Notes: a model not told the origin generated them from the letters alone. Positions 31,174 to 40,210 are shown, numbered from the stretch's first letter. The stretch: DNA of 41,453 bases from an uncultured Lachnospiraceae bacterium (GCA_947650005.1 CANSTU010000023.1:1-41453), one strand, 5' to 3'. Numbers and translations: made by a program.

Positions 31174-32796
31174 TTATCCTTCCACATCCGTGAAAGTGAT
31201 GCCGCCCTCCAGAACCCTCGTATTCTTATATCCGTAGAATTTCATACGGTTCTGGAGCAGATAGGCCCTCTTGCCCTTGTTGCACACGAGAAGGAGCTTT
31301 TCTTCCGGATCCAGGCCGTCCACCGGCCCTTCCACACTGGTTAAATCCACATAAGGAGCCCCTTCAATGGAAGGGACCAGACAAGCGTCCACCACTTTAT
31401 AGCCTTCGGCCGCTCCTGCCGCATACTCCGCAGGAGTAAAGGTTTCAAATTTCCCGCTGATCTTGTTCATCAATATATTCAGGGTATGGGCAAAAGGATG
31501 AATTGCCGTGGAGAAAGGAGGGGCATAGGCAAGATCCATATCCGCCAGATCCGTCAGCGTAGCCTTCATCATGATGCCGCACACCGCAATGTCCACCACC
31601 TTATCCACAGCGCCGGCGCCCAGAACCTGAATGCCCAGAAGCCGCAGGGAATTGCGATCCGCGATCATTTTAATCACAAAGGTTCCTGCCCCTGGATAAT
31701 AGTGGGCCTTGTCGTCCACCACCGTGATCACGCTCACAGGGTCAAATCCCTCCTCCGCCGCCGCTGCCTCGGTCAGCCCCGTCCTGCCCACGTTAAGGCC
31801 GGGCAGCTTGCATACCGCAGTTCCCAGGCTGCCCCTGTAGCCGATCTTTGCTCCCATTATATTCTGCGCAATCAGGCGTCCGTCGATATTGGCCGTAGAA
31901 CCCATGGGCGACCAGGCGGCTTTCCCTGTCAGCGCATTGTGTACCATGGCGCAGTCCCCCGCCGCATATACATCCGGAAGGTTGGTTTGGCCGAATTCGT
32001 CTGTGAGTATCGTTCCCTTGAACATTTCGATCCCGCTGCCTTCCAGGAACGCCGTGTTGGGCCGGATTCCGGCGCTGAGCACCACCAAGTCAGCCTTATA
32101 GGCCTTCTTGCTGGTAATCACCTTCTCCACCTTTCCATCTCCCTCGATTCCGGTCACGGTCACTCCCGTCACGACCGGGATCCCGCTCTCCTGGAGTTTT
32201 CCTTCCACATATGAAGCCATTTCCGTATCAAAGCCCGGCAGTGCATTCGGCGCCATATCCAGCACAAAAGGACGGATTCCCTGCAATTTCAGGTTTTCCG
32301 CAATCTCCAATCCGATGTATCCTGCGCCCACTACCACGGCGCGTTTCACCTGGCCGGAATCCGTCACTTCCCGCAGCCGAATCGCATCCTCCGGCGTTCT
32401 CATGAAAAATACGTTTTCCAGGTCGCATCCCTCAATGGGCGGTTTTATGGGGCTGGCTCCCACAGAAATCACCAGCTTATCGTAATCGTAGGCCGTTTCC
32501 TCTCCAGTGGGCAGATTCACTGCCGTTACCTGCTTTGATGCAGGATCCACCTTCACCGCTTCCGTCTCCGTCAGCACCTTCACCCCTGTCAGCTTGGCAT
32601 ATTTCTCCGGCGTGTTGACGATGAGCTGCTCCTTGTCCTCAATTACATGACCCACATAATAGGGAAGGCCGCAGCCCGCATAGGAAATGTTCTTCCCCTT
32701 ATTGAGCACCGTCACCTCGCAGCTACGATCCTCCCGCATCAGTTTCGCCGCAATCTTGGTTCCGGCTGCCACTCCACCCAATACCAATACCTTCAT
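31174..32796 (-). CDS. FAD-dependent CoA-disulfide/persulfide reductase with rhodanese domain
   Basis: 540 residues. FAD Rossmann motif VLVLGGVAAGTKIAAKL, redox cysteine in ISYAGCGLPYYVG, second nucleotide site AVVVGAGYIGLEIAENL and YAAGDCAMVHN, then a dimerisation domain, and a C-terminal rhodanese-like domain (about 450-540) with CNKGKRA, i.e. the sulfur-carrying Cys loop. CoADR-rhodanese fusions reduce CoA-persulfide or polysulfide with NAD(P)H. AGGAGGTAGGATC precedes the ATG. First gene of the operon with the sulfite reductase and the YeiH transporter, and divergent from the LysR gene at 33348. Confidence 0.92.
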   Translation of the reverse strand: MKVLVLGGVAAGTKIAAKLMREDRSCEVTVLNKGKNISYAGCGLPYYVGHVIEDKEQLIVNTPEKYAKLTGVKVLTETEAVKVDPASKQVTAVNLPTGEETAYDYDKLVISVGASPIKPPIEGCDLENVFFMRTPEDAIRLREVTDSGQVKRAVVVGAGYIGLEIAENLKLQGIRPFVLDMAPNALPGFDTEMASYVEGKLQESGIPVVTGVTVTGIEGDGKVEKVITSKKAYKADLVVLSAGIRPNTAFLEGSGIEMFKGTILTDEFGQTNLPDVYAAGDCAMVHNALTGKAAWSPMGSTANIDGRLIAQNIMGAKIGYRGSLGTAVCKLPGLNVGRTGLTEAAAAEEGFDPVSVITVVDDKAHYYPGAGTFVIKMIADRNSLRLLGIQVLGAGAVDKVVDIAVCGIMMKATLTDLADMDLAYAPPFSTAIHPFAHTLNILMNKISGKFETFTPAEYAAGAAEGYKVVDACLVPSIEGAPYVDLTSVEGPVDGLDPEEKLLLVCNKGKRAYLLQNRMKFYGYKNTRVLEGGITFTDVEG

Positions 32797-33077
32797 GATC
32801 CTACCTCCTAATCGGAAATCTGCCGTATCCGTTTTAGCGATACCCGTTTACACATCCATACGATAAAAATGTCCTGCGGCGGGCAGTGAAATCTGTCCTT
32901 TTTCTTTATGCAGCCCGCAAAACAGTATCCCAAAACCACATCGGCTGTTGCTCTTTGTCTGCGGCCGGTTTCCGTCCACAGGGCCACAGGAAATTCATGA
33001 AACCCTGCGGCAGCCCTTCTGTTTTCTGGCGGACAAACCTGGCCGGATTTAAAAACCTCGGCTGACAAATTTTCTCA

Positions 33078-33152
33078 TTATTAATATACTATCACTTGAA
33101 ATTTTGTACGTAAAATAGTATTATCCAAAGAAAGCTATAGGTTTTTTACTAT
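33078..33152. promoter_or_regulatory. Divergent control region: LysR promoter and candidate operator
   Basis: Plus strand TTGAAA (33096-33101), 17-base spacer, TATTAT (33119-33124). The spacer holds the near-palindrome ATTTTGTACGTAAAAT, and ATAGTA/TACTAT words repeat around it (about 33085, 33116 and 33147). This is where a LysR protein would bind between its own gene and the operon it controls; binding is inferred. Confidence 0.55.
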
Positions 33153-33244
33153 AAAAGAACGCTCCTTCCGGAATTGTGTACCTGTCAACATGGATTTCAA
33201 TTTATAAAGGGAATTATCAGGTATGCGAAGAGGAGGAGTCTATT

Positions 33245-33325
33245 GTGAAGCAGGACATTCCTATCAGAAAAGCTGCAGAAGCAGATATCGATTGTATCGA
33301 AAAGCTGTATGGGGATATGAATTGA
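33245..33325 (+). pseudogene. N-terminal fragment of a GNAT acetyltransferase gene
   Basis: GGAGGAG, a short spacer, GTG and 26 codons reading VKQDIPIRKAAEADIDCIEK and on to LYGDMN before TGA. This is the typical first strand and helix of a GNAT N-acetyltransferase, cut off after helix 1. The rest is absent: LysR starts 22 bases later. It is a remnant or at most a short coupled leader. Confidence 0.5.
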
Positions 33326-33347
33326 CAGGAGGTCTAAAGGAGGCGCA

Positions 33348-34226
33348 ATGGCAACCCTAAAACAGTTAAAAACCTTCCTTGCGGTGGCGGAATACCGGAA
33401 AATGTCCGAAGCCGCCAGGCATCTCTATATTTCCCAGCCCACGGTAAGCCAGATCATTTCCGACCTGGAGGAAGAATACCAGGCCCAGCTGTTTGAACGC
33501 TTTCCCAAAGAACTGCGCATTACGGCCGCCGGGGAACTCCTGTTGGGCCATGCCCGGGAGATCGTGGCAATCCATGAACATTTGGAACAGTCCATGAAGA
33601 ATATCAATGCCCGCCGCACCCTGCGCATCGGCGCCACGCTCACCATCGGCAATACCATGATGGGCAGCCTTGTGGAAAAACTGGCCGCATCATACCCGGA
33701 TATCGATGTCACCGTCTTCGTGGACAACACCAGGATTATCGAACACAGGCTGATCCATAACGAGCTGGATATCGCCCTCGTGGAGGGCATTATCACCCGG
33801 TCGGAGATCATGACCCAGCCTATCATCCAAGATTTTCTTTGCCTCATCTGCGGAGCAAGGCACCCGTTTGCCTCCCGAGACTGTGTCTCCATCGGGGAAC
33901 TGCGCAATCAGGAGTTCATCATGCGGGAAAAAGGGAGCGGAACCAGGGCTATTTTTGAAAATATCATGCTGACCCATCATATCCCTTTTATCACCAAATG
34001 GGAATGCAGCAGCGGAACCGCCATCATCGATGCGGTACGCCACAATCATGGCCTTGGCGTCCTGTCCGCGCGGTGTATCCCCTCCTATGTGGAAAAAGGG
34101 GAGATTTTTTCCGTCCCTGTGGAGGCTGTTTCCATGGAACGTTACTTCTATGTCTGCCAGAATCAGCACCATCCCCTCACTTCCCAGATGCAGCATTTCA
34201 TAGAAGTCGCAAAAGGCATGCCATGA
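33348..34226 (+). CDS. LysR-family transcriptional regulator (CysB/CysL-like context)
   Basis: 292 residues. Winged HTH at 1-60 (LKQLKTFLAVAEYRKMSEAA and QPTVSQIISDLE) and a periplasmic-binding-like effector domain (90-290; RIGATLTIGNTMMGSLVEKL). AAGGAGG precedes the ATG. It faces away from the CoA-disulfide reductase/sulfite reductase/YeiH operon, so it likely controls that operon in response to a sulfur compound or O-acetylserine; the effector is not readable. A hairpin overlapping its stop codon ends the gene. Confidence 0.9.
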   Translation: MATLKQLKTFLAVAEYRKMSEAARHLYISQPTVSQIISDLEEEYQAQLFERFPKELRITAAGELLLGHAREIVAIHEHLEQSMKNINARRTLRIGATLTIGNTMMGSLVEKLAASYPDIDVTVFVDNTRIIEHRLIHNELDIALVEGIITRSEIMTQPIIQDFLCLICGARHPFASRDCVSIGELRNQEFIMREKGSGTRAIFENIMLTHHIPFITKWECSSGTAIIDAVRHNHGLGVLSARCIPSYVEKGEIFSVPVEAVSMERYFYVCQNQHHPLTSQMQHFIEVAKGMP

Positions 34227-34244
34227 CCGGTTCCATGGCATGCC
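34215..34244. terminator. Hairpin overlapping the LysR stop codon
   Basis: GGCATGCCATG (34215-34225) is exactly complementary to CATGGCATGCC (34234-34244). It lies between two convergent genes and has no T run, so a terminator role is likely but not certain. Confidence 0.6.
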
Positions 34245-34285
34245 CTCTATGCAAAAAGCCTGCTAAGCGACAAATGCGGCAAGCG

Positions 34286-35575
34286 CTATCCTCTTCCTGC
34301 CTTCTTCCCGGAAAAGTATTCTTGTATCACCAGGCAGGTACGTTTTACATCCTCCTGCGTGTGCGCATCCGACACAAACATTGCCTCAAACTGGGAAGGG
34401 GCTACGTAGATTCCTCGGTCCAATAGATATCCGAAATAGTCCGCATAGCGGACCGTATCCGAAGAAGCGGCATCCTCATAGTCCTTCACCCTATCGGGGC
34501 CAAAAAAGATGCCGAGAAGGGAACCGATGCGGTTGACGCATACGCCTTCTCCCGCCGATTCCTTCACTGCGGAGGCGATTTGTCCCGCCTTTTCGTCCAG
34601 CCTTGCGTAAATAGATGGGTCTTCCTTCAAAATCCGCAGGGTTTCCAGCCCCGCCGTGGTGGCTATGGGATTTCCGGACAGCGTCCCTGCCTGGTACACC
34701 GGCCCATCCGGCGAAACCATTTTCATGATCTCCCGCCTTCCTCCATATGCGCCGATGGGCATGCCGCCGCCGACGATCTTGCCCAGGGTAGTCAGATCCG
34801 GGACAACACCGTAGTGCTCCTGCGCCCCGCCCAGGGCCAGGCGAAAACCCGTAATCACCTCATCGAAGATCAGCAAGGCCCCGTATCGTAACGTAATTTC
34901 CCGTAAGAATTCCAAAAAACCCGGTTCCGGCAACACGACGCCCATGTTGGCAGCCACCGGTTCCACGATCACAGCCGCTATTCCCTCCGGATCTGCCTGA
35001 AAGAGCGCTTCCACTGACTCCCGGTCATTGTACAGAGCCACCAGCGTATTTCTGCTGTAATCCGCCGGGACGCCCGCGCTGTCCGGTACCGATGTGGTCA
35101 ATGCCGCAGAACCTGCCTTTACCAGAAGTCCGTCAGAATGTCCGTGATAGCAGCCCTTAAATTTTATGATCCGATCCCGTTTCGTATAGCCCCTGGCGGT
35201 ACGGATCGCGCTCATCACCGCTTCCGTGCCCGAGCTCACCAGACGGCTCACCTCCATGGAGGGCACCAATTCAGCTATCAGGGCAGCCAACTCCACCTCT
35301 TTCTGCGTGGGCGCCCCATAGGTCAACCCGTCCTCACAGGCCTCTTTCACTTTTGTTATCACCCGCGGATGGGCATGGCCCAGGATACCGGGCCCCCAGG
35401 AACATACATAATCGATCAACTCATTCCCGTCCACATCTACAATCCGATCCCCTTTGGCGGACGCAATGAACCGCGGCGTCCGTCCCACCGCCCCAAAGGC
35501 GCGTACCGGACTGTTCACGCCGCCCGGGATATGCTCTTTCGCCGCCTCAAACAGCTGCCTCGATCTGGTATCCAT
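34286..35575 (-). CDS. hemL: Glutamate-1-semialdehyde 2,1-aminomutase
   Basis: 429 residues. FEAAKEHIPGGVNSPVRAFG at the start, GCYHGHSDGLLVKAGS, PLP-pocket Asp in LLIFDEVITGFR, and catalytic lysine in TLGKIVGGGMPIGAYGG. It makes 5-aminolevulinate from the product of HemA. The ATG at 35575 follows GGGGG (11 bases away). It is separated from hemB by about 330 bases that are mostly repeat sequence, yet both are on the same strand with no standard terminator between them. Confidence 0.95.
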   Translation of the reverse strand: MDTRSRQLFEAAKEHIPGGVNSPVRAFGAVGRTPRFIASAKGDRIVDVDGNELIDYVCSWGPGILGHAHPRVITKVKEACEDGLTYGAPTQKEVELAALIAELVPSMEVSRLVSSGTEAVMSAIRTARGYTKRDRIIKFKGCYHGHSDGLLVKAGSAALTTSVPDSAGVPADYSRNTLVALYNDRESVEALFQADPEGIAAVIVEPVAANMGVVLPEPGFLEFLREITLRYGALLIFDEVITGFRLALGGAQEHYGVVPDLTTLGKIVGGGMPIGAYGGRREIMKMVSPDGPVYQAGTLSGNPIATTAGLETLRILKEDPSIYARLDEKAGQIASAVKESAGEGVCVNRIGSLLGIFFGPDRVKDYEDAASSDTVRYADYFGYLLDRGIYVAPSQFEAMFVSDAHTQEDVKRTCLVIQEYFSGKKAGRG

Positions 35576-35689
35576 GCCTTTATCTGCCCCCTTTTCCTAA
35601 CGCAGTTTTTCACTTCGAAAACCTCCACGCCACGTCCTTTACAGCTACGCGCTGCGAAATCCGCGCAGATAATTTCGCATCTACAATTC

Positions 35690-35868
35690 AGACTTGGGCC
35701 GCTTGCAACACAAATCTCGATATGAGAAATAAGCCATCGGGCTCATTTCTCACACAAACCTCCATGCCTGCTTTTGCAGGCATCAATTCACGATTGATAA
35801 ATGGCTGCAAAGACTTTTCTCAATTTAACCCTACGCCTGCTTCTGCAGGCGGTACACAAATCAGACAA
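35690..35868 (-). repeat. Dispersed SD-hairpin repeat, locus 10: two to three units
   Basis: GCCTGCTTTTGCAGGC and GCCTGCTTCTGCAGGC alternate with TGATAAATGGCTGCAAAGAC, closely matching the 16 kb units, and with the larger stem TGAGAAATAAGCC/GGCTCATTTCTCA (35720-35750). A minus-strand unit again has GGAGG about 12 bases before an ATG. A more degenerate unit may extend to about 35625. Confidence 0.85.
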
Positions 35869-35905
35869 CAGAAACGCCTTTTTCCAGGGAAGCAGAAATT
35901 ATACG

Positions 35906-36874
35906 TTATTTTGGGATCCATTCCGCCGCCTCCAGGGCGTAATAGGTGATGATCATCTTCGCTCCGGCCCGTTTGAAACCGGTGAGAATCTCCATCACGA
36001 TCTTCTTTTCATCGATCCATCCTGCCGCTGCCGCCGCCTTGACCATGGAGTATTCCCCGCTCACATGATAGGCCGCGATGGGAATGTTATAATTCAGGGA
36101 AATTTCTTTAATGATATCCAGATAGGCCATGGCCGGTTTGGCAATGATGATGTCCGCCCCCTCCCGGATATCCTCCTCCACCTCCCGCAGGGCCTCCCGG
36201 CCATTGGCCGGATCCATCTGGTAAGTTTTGCGATCTCCGAAACCTGGCGCGGAATGGGCTGCATCCCGGAACGGGCCGTAAAAGGCGGATGCGAATTTGG
36301 CGCTATAGGCCATGATCGGCGTATTGATAAAACCGTTTTCGTCCAACGCTTCCCGGATTGCCGCCACCCTTTTGTCCATCATGTCGCTGGGCGCAATGAT
36401 ATCCGCTCCCGCCTGCGCATAACTGACGGCAGCGCGCGCCAAAAGAGGAAGGGTCTCGTCGTTCAGAATTTTCCCGTCCTGCACCAGGCCGCAATGTCCA
36501 TGGGAAGTATACTCGCATAGGCACACATCCGCGATCACCACCAGATCACGATACCGTTCTTCTTTTTTCATAAAACGGATGGCTTCCTGAACCACGCCAT
36601 GCTCCGCATAAGCTCCGCTGCCCAGTTCATCCTTATGCGCAGGGATTCCGAACAGAAGAACCCCCTTGACGCCCGCGTTCACTACCCGGTCCAGTTCCTC
36701 CGGCAGCCTGTCAAGGGAATACTGGCAGATACCGGGCATGGAATCCACCGGACTGCATATTCCGCGCCCTTCTATAATAAAAAGGGGATAGATCAATTCC
36801 TCCACCCTGACATGGTTTTCCCGCACCATCCCCCTCATTGCCTCGCTCTGCCTCAGCCTTCTCGTCCGCTCCAT
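35906..36874 (-). CDS. hemB: Porphobilinogen synthase (delta-aminolevulinate dehydratase)
   Basis: 322 residues. Zinc-type active site VCLCEYTSHGHCG (three cysteines), catalytic lysines in AYSAKFASAFYGPFRDAA and IIAKPAMAYLD, and the metal/allosteric region typical of bacterial HemB. It condenses two 5-aminolevulinates to porphobilinogen. AAAGGATGGGGA lies just before the ATG. It follows the siroheme synthase gene by 108 bases on the same strand. Confidence 0.95.
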   Translation of the reverse strand: MERTRRLRQSEAMRGMVRENHVRVEELIYPLFIIEGRGICSPVDSMPGICQYSLDRLPEELDRVVNAGVKGVLLFGIPAHKDELGSGAYAEHGVVQEAIRFMKKEERYRDLVVIADVCLCEYTSHGHCGLVQDGKILNDETLPLLARAAVSYAQAGADIIAPSDMMDKRVAAIREALDENGFINTPIMAYSAKFASAFYGPFRDAAHSAPGFGDRKTYQMDPANGREALREVEEDIREGADIIIAKPAMAYLDIIKEISLNYNIPIAAYHVSGEYSMVKAAAAAGWIDEKKIVMEILTGFKRAGAKMIITYYALEAAEWIPK

Positions 36875-36982
36875 TTCCCCATCCTTTCTTGATGCTCACC
36901 GCAGCCGCTTCCTTTTTCCTATCATTGTGTTTCCTGTGGCTTCCGCTGCTTCTTTATATCCGCCTTTTCATCGCAGCGCTTC

Positions 36983-37666
36983 CTAAATCCTCATGTCGGC
37001 CGCAGCGTCTTCTTCCTTTTTTGTACGCGCCCTTTCCCTTTCAGCGCTTCCTGCCTTCCCATGCCTGTGCAGCGCCTCTTCGATCTCCTCCTTGGAAGGG
37101 ATCCTCTCTTCTTCCAGCGCCAGGGCCAAAAGCTCCTGATACAGTCTTTTACGTCCCTCCTGCGTATCCACACATCCCATTACACGCTCCCGCAGGCTGC
37201 CCAGGCAGGACGAGATCTCCCCCAGAAGAGGCGTCATCATAGGCCGTATCCCTTCCTTTAAGTGTTGCGCAGTCACCGGGCTTTGCCCACCGCTGGAAAA
37301 GGCCGCCACCACCTCCCCCTGTTTCAGATAGGCGGGAAAAATAAAGTCACAGTCTTCTGTCTGATCCACCGCATTTACAGGGATTTTCCGTTCTCTGCAT
37401 AACTTCGCAATTCTATGGTTCTCCTCTTTATCATCCGTTGCCGCCACGACCAGATCCTGCCCGGCCAGATCTTGCGCTTCAAACCGCTTTTCTGCCCAAG
37501 CCACTCCCCGCATCTGCTTCAACTGCAACAGGATCCGCGGCGCCACCACCGTCAGCCTGCTGCCAAATTCTCTGAGCGCCTCCGCCTTACGCAGGGCAAC
37601 TTTTCCACCCCCAACTATGAGGCACCGCCGGCCCTCCAAATCGATGAACATGGGAAAATAGGACAT
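36983..37666 (-). CDS. Precorrin-2 dehydrogenase / sirohydrochlorin ferrochelatase (SirC/Met8/CysG-N type)
   Basis: About 227 residues. NAD motif CLIVGGGKVALRKAEAL at 15-31, VVAATDDKEENHRIA and the family core IPVNAVDQTEDCDFIFPA with the catalytic aspartate. It oxidises precorrin-2 to sirohydrochlorin and, in bifunctional members, inserts iron to give siroheme. No separate ferrochelatase is visible in the window, so this protein may do both steps. GGAGG lies 8 bases before the ATG at 37666. The last 30 residues are a charged tail. Confidence 0.9.
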   Translation of the reverse strand: MSYFPMFIDLEGRRCLIVGGGKVALRKAEALREFGSRLTVVAPRILLQLKQMRGVAWAEKRFEAQDLAGQDLVVAATDDKEENHRIAKLCRERKIPVNAVDQTEDCDFIFPAYLKQGEVVAAFSSGGQSPVTAQHLKEGIRPMMTPLLGEISSCLGSLRERVMGCVDTQEGRKRLYQELLALALEEERIPSKEEIEEALHRHGKAGSAERERARTKKEEDAAADMRI

Positions 37667-37723
37667 GATAGGTTCCTCCAAAATCTGGCCTGCAGGCACA
37701 TGCCACAGAACGCCATAAACAGG

Positions 37724-38266
37724 CTAATGGCGCCTTTCCTGCTCCCGAATCGTCTCCCATAACACCTGTGCCGCAAAAGCGGAACCGGCTTGGGATGCAT
37801 GGGCTCCATCCGGATCATACATTTCCACATCGGGATTGGCATGGATATACTCCCACCACTTCTCTCCCACCGGCGCAAGAATAGCATTTTGTTCCTTCGC
37901 CATCCTCCTGTAGGCCTCTGCCATGGAAGCCTGTTCCTCTTCTTTTCCCTTCCGCGCCCATGTCATATAAGCAACCGGCGTGCTGCCCGCCTCCGCGATC
38001 CAGGCACAGATGGCATTTGCCGCATTCTGCATTTTTTCCTCCGGCCCAAAGGGGTGGGCATGCTCTTGGAGCACTACATAGTCATAATTACCATGCAGGA
38101 TATTAAAACGAACCTCCGGCTCTTCCTGATGCTGTTCCAGAAACCAGCCCCCATGAGCGATCATCGTCACCTCACAGCAAATCCCATCCTCCCTTGCCAA
38201 CGCGGCCAGCGTAGCGGGCATGTCGTTATAAAATGTATGGCTGTTACCGATAAAAAGAATACGCAT
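37724..38266 (-). CDS. SGNH/GDSL-family hydrolase
   Basis: 180 residues. Block I is FIGNSHTFYNDMP with the nucleophile Ser in GNSH instead of GDS; a Gly/Asn oxyanion region (HGGW...HGNYDYVVLQEH) and the C-terminal Asp/His in PDGAHAS complete the site. No signal peptide, so it acts in the cytoplasm, probably as an esterase or deacylase of unknown substrate. GAGG lies 7 bases before the ATG. It may be cotranscribed with the siroheme gene 57 bases downstream, though the link in function is unclear. Confidence 0.85.
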   Translation of the reverse strand: MRILFIGNSHTFYNDMPATLAALAREDGICCEVTMIAHGGWFLEQHQEEPEVRFNILHGNYDYVVLQEHAHPFGPEEKMQNAANAICAWIAEAGSTPVAYMTWARKGKEEEQASMAEAYRRMAKEQNAILAPVGEKWWEYIHANPDVEMYDPDGAHASQAGSAFAAQVLWETIREQERRH

Positions 38267-38518
38267 AATAAAACCTCTTTTCTGAGTCTGCCGTTTTTAC
38301 GGTGAAATTTTTCCGCATTCAGCCAAAAGGCCCGCATGTATGAACAATGCAAACTTTCTGTCTCAGAGTGACAAGACCTGAACTTGAAAAAATGTGTCAC
38401 TGTAAAAGCCCGTTTTATAGTATTCCGCGAAACACACGGTTCCTTCACTCTGCCATGTTATAGTATTTTGCAATATTATGCAACTGTTTATTGTCTTTTA
38501 CAGCAATATCATTTTTAT

Positions 38519-38590
38519 ACCCCTGCATATCGCAGGCTATGCCTGCGACACTGCCATCAATAAAGAGTTTGAAACGTAGTTTCAAACTTA
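38519..38590 (-). repeat. Dispersed repeat, locus 11 (CAGGC variant, no adjacent gene)
   Basis: CCCCTGCATATCGCAGGCTATGCCTGCG followed by the perfect hairpin AGTTTGAAAC-GTA-GTTTCAAACT. It is the inverted counterpart of the copy at 11485. GGGG is followed by seven bases and ATG on the minus strand, but the frame stops after four codons, so the original gene may have been lost. Confidence 0.75.
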
Positions 38591-38692
38591 CCGTCCTCCA
38601 CGGCCAAAAGCCCTTTCAACTGTGCCAGCCAAAGCCGCACGCCGCCCAGCTGCGCATCGGTCCTATTACTTAAAAATGGTGTAAAAACAGGC

Positions 38693-38712
38693 CCAGTTCC
38701 CGCCGGGCCTTA
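38693..38712. terminator. Hairpin, probable terminator
   Basis: AGGCCC-AGTTCCCG-CCGGGCCT, followed by TATTGTCTTG. Orphan: no intact gene ends here, consistent with a deleted gene. Confidence 0.55.
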
Positions 38713-38816
38713 TTGTCTTGTGCACTTTTACTACTATTTTAAAATGCCAAGTTGTACTTGACTTTGCTTAATTGGCCTTCCAATGCATTCCCCCCATAAC
38801 CCCCGCGTAAAAACGA

Positions 38817-38845
38817 TTGACAACATAACTTTTCTAAACTATAAT
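38817..38845 (+). promoter_or_regulatory. Consensus sigma-A promoter of the TetR-CPBP operon, with operator-like palindrome
   Basis: TTGACA, 17-base spacer, TATAAT: both boxes perfect. Just downstream, TACGTTATATAACATA (about 38848-38863) is centred on the palindrome GTTATATAAC, well placed for autorepression by the TetR protein. Confidence 0.85.
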
Positions 38846-38888
38846 CTACGTTATATAACATAAATTATTAAATGGAGGAAAAACAAAA

Positions 38889-39455
38889 ATGCCGCCAAAG
38901 GCAAGGGTTACAAAAGATATGGTTATTAACGCCGCATTTGAGGTTGCGCGTAAAACAGGTGCAGAAAATATCAATGCAAGGACAGTATCAGAAAAGCTGA
39001 GCTGTTCCACACAGCCTGTCATGTACCACTTTGCAACGATTGAAGAATTGAAAAAGGCTGCCTATGCAAAGGCGGACTGGTTTCATACGGAATATCTGAC
39101 AAATGTAGAACAGCATAACATACCGTTAGGTATCGGACTCAATTATATCCGCTTTGCAGTTGAAGAACCGCATTTGTTTCGCTTTCTTTTTCAATCAGGC
39201 TTTTCCGCTAAAAACAGTTTGCTTGAGATGATAAATTCCGAAGAACTCATACCCGTAATCTCGGCCATGCAGGAGGCTATGAACTTAAATATAGAGCAAA
39301 CAAAAGAAGTTTTTGTTACACTTGCTCTGTTCGTTCATGGATATGCCAGCATCATTATCAATCATTCTCTCGGATATGATGAAAAAATAATAGCACTACA
39401 TTTAGAGCGAGTATACACAGGTGCATTATTAGCCATACAGGAGCAAATGAAATGA
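38889..39455 (+). CDS. TetR-family transcriptional regulator
   Basis: 188 residues. HTH at about 8-55 (MVINAAFEVARKTGAENINA and SCSTQPVMYHFATIEELKKA) and an all-helical ligand domain with no match I recognise. GGAGG lies 9 bases before the ATG. AT-rich codon use differs from the neighbouring host genes. The stop overlaps the ATG of the CPBP gene (ATGA), so the two are coupled. It probably represses its own operon through the palindrome in the leader. Confidence 0.88.
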   Translation: MPPKARVTKDMVINAAFEVARKTGAENINARTVSEKLSCSTQPVMYHFATIEELKKAAYAKADWFHTEYLTNVEQHNIPLGIGLNYIRFAVEEPHLFRFLFQSGFSAKNSLLEMINSEELIPVISAMQEAMNLNIEQTKEVFVTLALFVHGYASIIINHSLGYDEKIIALHLERVYTGALLAIQEQMK

Positions 39456-40210
39456 AAAAGCTATATGAGAAAAGTGAGCTGGCCTTTGCGCTGGTCTGCA
39501 TCATGGCCTATTGCGTTCTGCAATCTCTGGCAAATCCGCTCAACCGCATGCTCGGTGTCCAATACTCCGCAAGTGCCCTATTCTGCGCATTGCAGGCTAT
39601 GTCCCTTTGGTTGTTTATCTGGCAGAACGGCCTATTCCAACGGTACGGACTTTGTAAACCCTCCGTTCCTAGCAAACAGTTTCTCTATTACATCCCGCTG
39701 CTTATCCTAATGACACGAAACTTCTGGAATGGGATTGCCATTAATTTACCTTTGAGCGGGATGGTATGCTATATCGTCTGTATGCTCTGTGTCGGTTTTG
39801 TGGAGGAAGTGATCTTTCGAGGCCTTTTATTCAAGGCGCTGGAAAAAGACAGCGTGAATATTGCCATCGTTATTTCCAGCGTCACCTTTGGCCTGGGACA
39901 CTTGCTGAACCTGGTCAACGGCAGCGGCGCAGGGCTTGTGGAAAACCTGTTTCAAGTAACCGGGGCCATCGCAATTGGCTTTCTGTTCGTTGTTCTTTTT
40001 TATCGCGGCAAGAGCCTCTATCCCTGCGTCATCGCTCACGCTGTCATCAACATCACCAGCGCCTTTGCAAATGTGGAAGGCCTGACAATGGAACGGCGTA
40101 TGATCTTCCATTTGGCATTGATTGCTATTACTGCCGGATATACTTTCGTGCTCAATAAGACACTCCTCCAAAAGCCACGAACAAACGGGAATGGTAAAGT
40201 GGATAGATGA
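39452..40210 (+). CDS. CPBP-family intramembrane metalloprotease, accessory copy
   Basis: 252 residues, about eight hydrophobic segments, with all three CPBP motifs: VEEVIFRG, FGLGHLLN and IAHAVINI. Translationally coupled to the TetR gene. It is only distantly similar to the CPBP protein at 3998. In mobile cargo such TetR-CPBP pairs are common; the substrate is unknown, and roles in bacteriocin immunity or membrane-protein maturation have been shown for relatives. It lacks a Shine-Dalgarno of its own beyond the coupling region. Confidence 0.88.
   Translation: MKKLYEKSELAFALVCIMAYCVLQSLANPLNRMLGVQYSASALFCALQAMSLWLFIWQNGLFQRYGLCKPSVPSKQFLYYIPLLILMTRNFWNGIAINLPLSGMVCYIVCMLCVGFVEEVIFRGLLFKALEKDSVNIAIVISSVTFGLGHLLNLVNGSGAGLVENLFQVTGAIAIGFLFVVLFYRGKSLYPCVIAHAVINITSAFANVEGLTMERRMIFHLALIAITAGYTFVLNKTLLQKPRTNGNGKVDR

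Larger units (their letters stand above)
38267..38816. other. Intergenic region at the host/accessory boundary
   Basis: No complete gene. It holds the hairpin GTGACA/TGTCAC (38369-38401), an orphan dispersed repeat (38519), and on the minus strand about 30 codons of protein-like sequence (TDAQLGGVRLWLAQLKGLL, about 38600-38660) that may be the tail of a lost gene. Base composition shifts to AT-rich from about 38750. Confidence 0.5.

Noticed and set aside
31486-32214. 242-codon open frame opposite the CoA-disulfide reductase
   Set aside because: Antisense shadow of a conserved enzyme, Arg/His-rich product, no ribosome site.
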